In this document: one piece after another, positions 5,796 to 10,831 of the stretch
How positions within the stretch are numbered: position 1 is the stretch's first letter
How the letters are laid out: every line of letters starts with the position of its first letter
Source: Eubacteriaceae bacterium
GTDB lineage: Bacteria; Bacillota_A; Clostridia; Eubacteriales; Anaerofustaceae
NCBI GenBank assembly: GCA_031280495.1
Contig: JAITGT010000082.1
Span: 1 to 10,831, forward strand
Length of the DNA: 10,831 bases
Reading direction: 5' to 3'
The notes under the pieces: model-generated
The model's database searches: none
What the model was told of the DNA's origin: nothing
Seen by the model: only the letters and a program-made list of their open reading frames with translations
Program-made: the position numbers and the translations under genes

Positions 5796-7460
5796 ATGGA
5801 TTTGCTTTACAAGAAATATGCCAGAGAAGAGCTTGACTCTTCTGGACGGCTATGCCGCCTAACTTTTGAAGCGCCAGACTCATACAACTTCGCCTACGAC
5901 TGCGTAGACGACATTGCCGCGCGCTCGCCTGAAAAGAGCGCTCTTGTCTGGCTCTCCGGAGATCAGTCGGAGGAGAAAACATTTACTTTTGCGGACATGC
6001 GGGACGAATCTATGAGAGCGGCAAGCTTTTTCGCATCCCTAGGCATCAAAAAAGGCGATGCAGTGATGCTCATCCTAAAGCGCCACTACACATTTTGGCA
6101 TGCTGTCATTGGGCTGCACCGCATAGGCGCTGTCGCCGTGCCTGCAACAAACCAGCTGCTGGAACATGATTTGGCCTATCGGTTCAACAAGGCAAAAATT
6201 GCTGCAGTTGTTTGCACCTCCGACGGTTTCGTCAAAGAGGAATGCGAAAAGGCGTTTGCGTCATCGCCTACTGTGCGCACAAAAATCCTGGTGGGGGAAG
6301 AGCGCGCTGGGTGGGAAAGCTGGCATTCAGGCTTGTCTAGCCAGCCCGCTGACTTTCCTCGCCCGACGGGGGAAAAAGCGACGAGGCGCGATGAGGCAAT
6401 GCTCATGTATTTTACGTCTGGCACTACTGGCTACCCCCGCCTTGCCGTGCATGCGCACACATATTCTCTCGGCCACATTTTTACAGGCCGATATTGGCAC
6501 AACGCCGATCCGGACGGGCTTCACTTTACCATTTCAGACACTGGATGGGGAAAAGCCGTATGGGGAAAACTTTATGGGCAATGGCTTAGCGAGACCGCTG
6601 TTTTTGCCTATGATTTCGAGCGCTTTGATGCAGACACAATCCTGAGGCTTTTCAGCCGCTTTCGCATCACAACATTCTGCGCGCCTCCAACAATGTACCG
6701 CTTCTTTATAAAAGAAGACTTGAGCAAATATGACCTAAGCAGCCTAAAGTATGCATGTACAGCTGGAGAGGCTCTCAATCCTGAAGTGTTTAACCGGTTT
6801 AAGGAATACACAGGCCTGTCAATCATGGAGGGCTTTGGGCAAACGGAGACAACACTGACCGTGGCAAACATGGTTGGAGACATTCCAAGGCCAGGATCGA
6901 TGGGCCGTCCAAACCCCCAGTATCGACTGCGGCTTGTCGACAGCGACAGGCAGGATGTAGAAACAGGCGAAACAGGCGAAATTGTCATTGACTTAAGCGA
7001 AGGGCGGCCGTATGGGCTCTTCCTCGGATATGTAGGCGACGACGAGGCAAACGCCGCGGCTGTTGCGGACGGGCTTTACCACACAGGCGACACTGCATGG
7101 AGCGACGAAGACGGCTATCTTTACTATGTTGGGCGCACAGACGATCTCATCAAGTCTTCTGGATACAGGATCAGCCCCTTTGAGGTGGAAAGCGTCATCA
7201 TGGAGCTGCCATATGTTTTGGAATGCGCCGTCATTGGGCTGGCAGATGACTTAAGGGGACAGCTTGTCACCGCTGTTATAGTCCCGGTCAAAGGGACAGA
7301 TGCAACAGACGAGTTGAAGAAAGAAGTCCAGAACTATGTCAAAGCCAGCACTGCCCCTTATAAATACCCTAGGCGCGTTGAGTTTGTGAGCGAGCTTCCA
7401 AAGACAATCAGCGGCAAAATAAAGAAGGCTGAGCTTAGAAAGGCTTACAACGCGCAATAA
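5796..7460 (+). CDS. AMP-forming acyl-CoA synthetase (short/medium-chain acid:CoA ligase)
   Basis: A 554-residue member of the ANL superfamily that activates a carboxylic acid to acyl-AMP and then acyl-CoA. The core motifs are present in order: FTSGTTGYPR (A3, about 206-215), EGFGQTET (A5, 345-352), YHTGD (A7, 428-432), GRTDDLIKSSGYRISPFEVE (A8, 446-465) and the catalytic lysine K541 in KTISGK (A10). The sequence most resembles acetyl/medium-chain (ACSM-like) synthetases rather than long-chain or aryl ligases, but the acid cannot be read from sequence. The usual lysine of the A3 TGxPK motif is arginine (R215), a conservative change. GGAGG lies 10 nt before the ATG, inside the end of the regulator gene, whose stop is only 5 nt upstream, so the two are likely co-translated. 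In this operon it may supply acetyl-CoA to CimA, or activate propionate or 2-methylbutyrate for isoleucine synthesis by reductive carboxylation. Confidence 0.92.
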   Translation: MDLLYKKYAREELDSSGRLCRLTFEAPDSYNFAYDCVDDIAARSPEKSALVWLSGDQSEEKTFTFADMRDESMRAASFFASLGIKKGDAVMLILKRHYTFWHAVIGLHRIGAVAVPATNQLLEHDLAYRFNKAKIAAVVCTSDGFVKEECEKAFASSPTVRTKILVGEERAGWESWHSGLSSQPADFPRPTGEKATRRDEAMLMYFTSGTTGYPRLAVHAHTYSLGHIFTGRYWHNADPDGLHFTISDTGWGKAVWGKLYGQWLSETAVFAYDFERFDADTILRLFSRFRITTFCAPPTMYRFFIKEDLSKYDLSSLKYACTAGEALNPEVFNRFKEYTGLSIMEGFGQTETTLTVANMVGDIPRPGSMGRPNPQYRLRLVDSDRQDVETGETGEIVIDLSEGRPYGLFLGYVGDDEANAAAVADGLYHTGDTAWSDEDGYLYYVGRTDDLIKSSGYRISPFEVESVIMELPYVLECAVIGLADDLRGQLVTAVIVPVKGTDATDELKKEVQNYVKASTAPYKYPRRVEFVSELPKTISGKIKKAELRKAYNAQ

Positions 7461-7478
7461 AGCGGAAAGGAAGCCAGA

Positions 7479-9086
7479 ATGGCTGTTGAAACATTGGATA
7501 CGACGCTTCGTGACGGAGCGCAGGCGGCTGGCTTGTCCTTTTCGGTGGGCGATAAGCTGGATATTATCGCTCTGCTTGACAGCTTTGGAATTGATCTCAT
7601 TGAGTGCGGGAATCCATATTCCAACCCAAAAGACAGGCAGCTCTTTAAGGCGGCAGCAAAGCTATCCCTTGGACATGCGCGCATCTGCGCTTTTGGGCAG
7701 ACCCGAAAGAAAGGCTGCAAGGCGCAAGACGACGAGAACCTGCTTGCAATGCTTGATTCGCAGGCGCCTGTCGTCTCACTAGTTGGAAAGGCCTCCCGCT
7801 TGCATGTGGCTGCCGTCCTGCAGGCCACAATGGAAGAAAACCTCTCGATGATTCATTCTAGCGTGTCTTTTCTCACTCAGGAAGGCAGAAGCGTGTACTT
7901 TGACGCAGAGCATTTTTTCGACAGCTACAAATCAGACGCGCATTACGCAATGGCATGCATTGAAGCCGCCCTGGAAGCAGGCGCAGAAAAAGCGGTTCTC
8001 TGCGACACAAACGGGGCGGCGCTTCCCGGATATGCCGAATCTGTTGTACGCGAAGCGTCGCGAGCCTTCCCTGGGAAAATCGGAGTGCACTTTCACGATG
8101 ACCGCGCCATGGCGGCCGCAAACACGGTTATGTCCGCATTGGCAGGCGCTTCCCATATACAGGGAACTTTCAATGGGTTTGGCGAGCGATGCGGAAACGC
8201 CTCTCTTTCCACTGCCCTTCCTATCCTGATGGAAGAAGCGCCAAATCTCTGCCCTCCCGTAAAGATGAAAGACCTCACGCGCACGGCGCGCGCAATTGCA
8301 AAGATAGCGGACGCTCCGCTGCCCGCAACCGCGCCTTTTGTCGGCGAGAACGCTTTTTCGCATAAAGGCGGGCTGCACGTAGACGCGATGCAAAAACTGA
8401 AAGGCTCTTATGAGCACGTTGATCCTAAAAGCGTTGGCAACAAACACAGATATCTGCTCTCCGACGCGTCGGGCAGGGGGGCGGCGTCAGAAATATGCAT
8501 CCGCCTTTTTGGAGAGCGCGGCGGCAAGCAGGGTCCGTATACAGCAAAGCTACTTGAAACAGTCAAGGCAAAGGAAGCCGATGGGTACCAATACGAAGAT
8601 GCTGAAGCTTCCTTAGAGCTTTTGGCGCTCCAAGCGATTGGCAGGCTCAACCCTCCCTATGCGGTGGAGCTTTACCGCGTCATTGGAGAAAAGGCAATTG
8701 GCTCAAAAAACAATGTGGCAAGCGCCATTGTGAAAATCCGTGTCGGAGACAAGTCCGAAATAGCGGCGGCAGAGGGAAATGGCCCTGTCCACGCTTTGGA
8801 TGCAGCGCTGCGAAGGGCGCTGGAATCCTTCTTCCCCTCCCTTAAAGATTTATACCTATCGGACTACCGCGTTCGCGTCATCAATCCAGAAAGCGCGTCC
8901 GCGGCAAAAGTCCGTGTTGTCATCAAGAGCGACACACATTCCGGCATTGGATCCTTTTCAACAGTTGGAGTTTCCACCGATGTTGTCGACGCCTCTTTTA
9001 AAGCGCTGCTGGATTCCTTTGCTTTTCACCTTTTCCGAAATGAAAAGGGCGGCGAAAACCATGAAATGGACGCTGCAAGCGGCTAA
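7479..9086 (+). CDS. cimA: (R)-citramalate synthase
   Basis: A 535-residue member of the isopropylmalate/citramalate synthase family. It condenses acetyl-CoA with pyruvate to give (R)-citramalate, the first step of the threonine-independent route to 2-oxobutyrate and isoleucine. The TIM barrel begins with TLDTTLRDGAQ (catalytic R11, D12) and has the metal-binding HFHDD (204-208). It continues with QGTFNGFGERCGN (228-240) and the SHKGGLH helix. The C-terminal LeuA-dimer regulatory domain covers about 390-520 and usually mediates feedback inhibition by isoleucine. Length and the FSVGDKL...SNPKD segment fit the CimA branch rather than LeuA or homocitrate synthase. In the SNPKD region, IECGNPYSNPKD replaces the commoner EGGWPGSNPKD. 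ATG 7479 has AGGAA 6 nt upstream and lies 18 nt after the ligase stop, so it is operonic. An isoleucine-responsive T-box upstream would make sense for this enzyme. Confidence 0.92.
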   Translation: MAVETLDTTLRDGAQAAGLSFSVGDKLDIIALLDSFGIDLIECGNPYSNPKDRQLFKAAAKLSLGHARICAFGQTRKKGCKAQDDENLLAMLDSQAPVVSLVGKASRLHVAAVLQATMEENLSMIHSSVSFLTQEGRSVYFDAEHFFDSYKSDAHYAMACIEAALEAGAEKAVLCDTNGAALPGYAESVVREASRAFPGKIGVHFHDDRAMAAANTVMSALAGASHIQGTFNGFGERCGNASLSTALPILMEEAPNLCPPVKMKDLTRTARAIAKIADAPLPATAPFVGENAFSHKGGLHVDAMQKLKGSYEHVDPKSVGNKHRYLLSDASGRGAASEICIRLFGERGGKQGPYTAKLLETVKAKEADGYQYEDAEASLELLALQAIGRLNPPYAVELYRVIGEKAIGSKNNVASAIVKIRVGDKSEIAAAEGNGPVHALDAALRRALESFFPSLKDLYLSDYRVRVINPESASAAKVRVVIKSDTHSGIGSFSTVGVSTDVVDASFKALLDSFAFHLFRNEKGGENHEMDAASG

Positions 9087-9231
9087 AAGCCCGCCAATGC
9101 CTCTCGCGGGGCGGGATCTCGAATGAACGGATCTGGCAGGCGCTTCTTTTGCAAAGGCGCGGCTTTCCTGCCTACGCTTGAAGCCAGCCGGAGCATTCGC
9201 CCTTTTTTCATAAATCGCGCTTGTCGAGCAA

Positions 9232-9274
9232 AAGAGCAATGGATTGCGCTAGGCAGAAATTGCTCTTCCTTTTT
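9232..9274. terminator. Bidirectional terminator for cimA and the DUF2974 gene
   Basis: AAGAGCAAT (9232-9240) and ATTGCTCTT (9259-9267) form a perfect 9-bp stem with an 18-nt loop. On the plus strand CC and five Ts follow (9268-9274). On the minus strand the stem ends in TTTTG. The stop codon of the minus-strand gene (9249-9251) lies in the loop. A second hairpin without a T-run (CCCGCC 9090-9095, GGCGGG 9110-9115) lies just after the cimA stop. Confidence 0.7.
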
Positions 9275-10352
9275 CGCCTGCAAGAATATTTGGCAGCGAC
9301 ATTGTCGCGCTCTTTAATAGAAGAAGGAGCATTTGCCCCATAAATCTGCGCATGTTGTCGCTCATGCCTGCCATAGCTTCCATGACGCTGTTCAGCTTCC
9401 CAGGCCAGTCGCTGACAAGATCCTTGACTGTCTTTATGCCTGCGCTGTCGAGCACTTGAAAGACCATGTCTACAAATTGCTCCCTTTCGCTCATAGACAT
9501 GCTGGAGAGCCATCCTCTAAGGGAAGAGTCTAGAAATTTGCTTTCTCCATCAACGGATTCCAGGTACACTAAGCCATTGCCTCTTGTCTCCCATGAATAG
9601 ACGTCGTGCTGCAAAACTCCCTGGGCGCTGCTGCGCACAACAACATACCGCTCAACGTGCTCAAGAAGCATTCCTATAACGGATGACTGCGGCACAAAAG
9701 TGGCAAGTTTTGGCAGCATTGCCTTAAACCTTGGATCGGCAACCGTTTCTGCGAGAAAGCCTGGCCCATCAAGGTTGTAGACTTTCTCGATGCGCAGGCG
9801 AATGCTTTCGCCAGAGAAACAAGCAGCGAAAATAGCTAAATTTCCACCTTTTGAATGCCCAATTAGTCGAATTGGAGCAACAGTTTTTTTTGCGACAGAA
9901 AGAAGGTAGGAAACAGCTGACTCTTGGGAGGGAATTTGGCGCATAAAGCTCATGTTAAAATCCTCTTTCCAGCCAGTGATTGTGCCGTCTGTCCCCCGAA
10001 AAAGGATGCCCAGCCGCCCGTCGCCGAAGAGAACAGAAACAGCTGAAAACTGCTCGCCTCTGTCGTCGCTGAAAATATTGACATACCCCCCAATGGAAAG
10101 GCTGCGGTAGCGGCTGCATTCAATCAGGCGGAGAGCAAGATTTTTGTCGTTTTCGCCAACAGCATTGCCTGACGACAGCACCTTTTGCAGTGTGCTGCCG
10201 ACGGTTCCCCAATAGCCAATGCTGTTTCCTATAGTTCCATCAAATGGCATGTAGGCGATGTGCGAAGCAATCAGAGCGTCAACATCGCAGAATGGCAAAG
10301 AATCCATGCCTATGTCGCCATATTTGTCAAGAAAAGTAAAAAGATTGTTCAT
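9249..10352 (-). CDS. DUF2974/Mbeg1-like alpha/beta-hydrolase family protein
   Basis: A 367-residue protein with the features of the DUF2974 (Mbeg1-like) family, which is related to class 3 lipases. These are the FRGTDGTITGWKEDFNM segment (118-134), the nucleophile elbow GHSKGGN (S167 in 165-171), YNLDGPGF with a possible acid residue D195, and LQHDVYSW with a candidate catalytic H249. There is no signal peptide or membrane segment near the N-terminus, so it is probably cytoplasmic. The C-terminal 60 residues are helical and end in a hydrophobic, Met/Leu-rich stretch (MGQMLLLLLKSATM). The substrate is unknown; esterase or lipase activity is inferred from fold and triad only. ATG 10352 has GAGGGG 3 nt upstream. 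The gene is monocistronic between two terminators and convergent with cimA. Confidence 0.85.
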   Translation of the reverse strand: MNNLFTFLDKYGDIGMDSLPFCDVDALIASHIAYMPFDGTIGNSIGYWGTVGSTLQKVLSSGNAVGENDKNLALRLIECSRYRSLSIGGYVNIFSDDRGEQFSAVSVLFGDGRLGILFRGTDGTITGWKEDFNMSFMRQIPSQESAVSYLLSVAKKTVAPIRLIGHSKGGNLAIFAACFSGESIRLRIEKVYNLDGPGFLAETVADPRFKAMLPKLATFVPQSSVIGMLLEHVERYVVVRSSAQGVLQHDVYSWETRGNGLVYLESVDGESKFLDSSLRGWLSSMSMSEREQFVDMVFQVLDSAGIKTVKDLVSDWPGKLNSVMEAMAGMSDNMRRFMGQMLLLLLKSATMSLPNILAGEKGRAISA

Positions 10353-10380
10353 TGCCCCTCAGCTTTCTTTTCTTCTTTCC

Positions 10381-10388
10381 ATAATATA
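10381..10388 (-). promoter_or_regulatory. Possible -10 region for the DUF2974 gene
   Basis: On the minus strand TATATT (10383-10388) overlaps TATTAT (10381-10386), about 30 nt before the start codon and downstream of the Rrf2 terminator. A -35 box is not convincing. Confidence 0.35.
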
Positions 10389-10424
10389 GGGGCTAGGCAA
10401 TTCCTGTTACGGGATGCGGAAACG

Positions 10425-10452
10425 AAAAAAAACTCCTTGTCCATTTAAGGAG
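10425..10452 (-). terminator. Intrinsic terminator of the Rrf2-family gene
   Basis: On the minus strand CTCCTT/AAGGAG form a 6-bp stem (arms 10447-10452 and 10433-10438) with an 8-nt loop, followed directly by eight Ts (10425-10432). It lies 77 nt after the regulator's stop codon, so the DUF2974 gene is a separate transcription unit. Confidence 0.85.
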
Positions 10453-10529
10453 GGCGGCGGCAGAATGGCGTTAGGCAGCGCAGGCCTCCGAAACTGGCAA
10501 AGCGCAGCTTCAAACGCAAATGAAGCGGC

Positions 10530-10831
10530 CTATATATAGTACATCGGGGAGCGGCCGCTGCGGCGCAATTCCGCTTCGCGATAGATCGAGTCTATAGCAA
10601 CAGAAGAGAGGCATTTCTTGATAGCCGCGTCCAATGGGAAAAACGCCAAGTCGCGCATTGCCCCTTCAAGCTCTGGATCGCTCTCCCTCACTGTATCCTC
10701 AGGACCCTCGAAAAGGGAAGATTCCACTGCAAGCAGCACATCATATGCTGAAATCAGGGAAGGGCTTCGCGCTAATTGGTAGCCGCCCTGCGCGCCTTTT
10801 ACCGAAATAACAAGTTTCCCCCTTTTAAGAA
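10530..10831 (-). CDS. Rrf2-family transcriptional regulator, N-terminus outside window
   Basis: The reverse strand is open from the window edge to the stop at 10530, giving 99 visible codons. The first visible residues, LKRGKLVISVKGAQGGYQLAR, are the end of the winged helix-turn-helix with the Rrf2 hallmark GxxGGYxLAR, followed by the ISAYDVLLAVE dimerisation-helix start. The recognition helix is therefore beyond the right edge. The visible part has one Cys (in IKKCLSS) and not the three-Cys cluster loop of IscR or NsrR, so this copy probably does not hold a 2Fe-2S or 4Fe-4S cluster in that way. It may be of the CymR or another non-cluster branch. The GTG at 10739 is not a true start, because the family signature continues upstream. 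Its target genes are not evident. Confidence 0.88.
   Translation of the reverse strand, partial: LKRGKLVISVKGAQGGYQLARSPSLISAYDVLLAVESSLFEGPEDTVRESDPELEGAMRDLAFFPLDAAIKKCLSSVAIDSIYREAELRRSGRSPMYYI

Noticed and set aside
6166..6645. 159-codon ORF inside the CoA ligase gene
   Set aside because: It is a frame-shifted shadow of the ligase coding sequence, which carries all ANL motifs in its own frame.
7932..8447. 171-codon antisense ORF inside cimA
   Set aside because: It is opposite strongly conserved CimA motifs, with no SD or known domain.

Overview
The window looks like a chromosomal segment of a Bacillota (Firmicutes) bacterium, most likely an anaerobic clostridial lineage. Supporting signs are the division-cluster order mraZ-rsmH-ftsL-ftsI, a well-formed T-box riboswitch, and close intrinsic terminators and Shine-Dalgarno (SD) sites. 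I cannot name the species from sequence alone. No tRNA, rRNA, CRISPR array, transposase or phage gene is visible.

Layout. Positions 1-3444 (minus strand) carry the start of the division and cell-wall (dcw) cluster: mraZ, rsmH, a small FtsL-like membrane protein, and a class B penicillin-binding protein (FtsI/SpoVD type) that runs off the left edge before its KTG box. A strong promoter lies upstream of mraZ. It is covered by five TGG words at 10-11 bp intervals, which resemble an MraZ autoregulatory operator. An intrinsic terminator sits between ftsL and ftsI, with a 261-bp gap that is unusual for this cluster. Positions 3508-4253 are an AT-rich stretch with no confident gene, one 37-codon ORF with a very good SD, and nested AT-rich inverted repeats. 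Positions 4254-4718 (minus) encode an unrecognised helical protein.

Positions 4902-9086 (plus) form the most interesting unit: a promoter, a complete T-box leader (Stem I, antiterminator and competing terminator all resolvable), then an XRE-cupin regulator, an AMP-forming acyl-CoA synthetase, and a citramalate synthase (CimA) in a tight operon. By position, the T-box specifier reads AUC (isoleucine). This fits CimA, which opens the threonine-independent isoleucine route from pyruvate and acetyl-CoA. The CoA ligase may supply the acyl-CoA for that step, or may activate a short or branched acid for a second route to isoleucine. This link is inference.

Positions 9232-10831 (minus) hold a DUF2974/Mbeg1-like alpha/beta-hydrolase, convergent with cimA and sharing a bidirectional terminator with it, and the C-terminal part of an Rrf2-family regulator with its own terminator, cut by the right edge.
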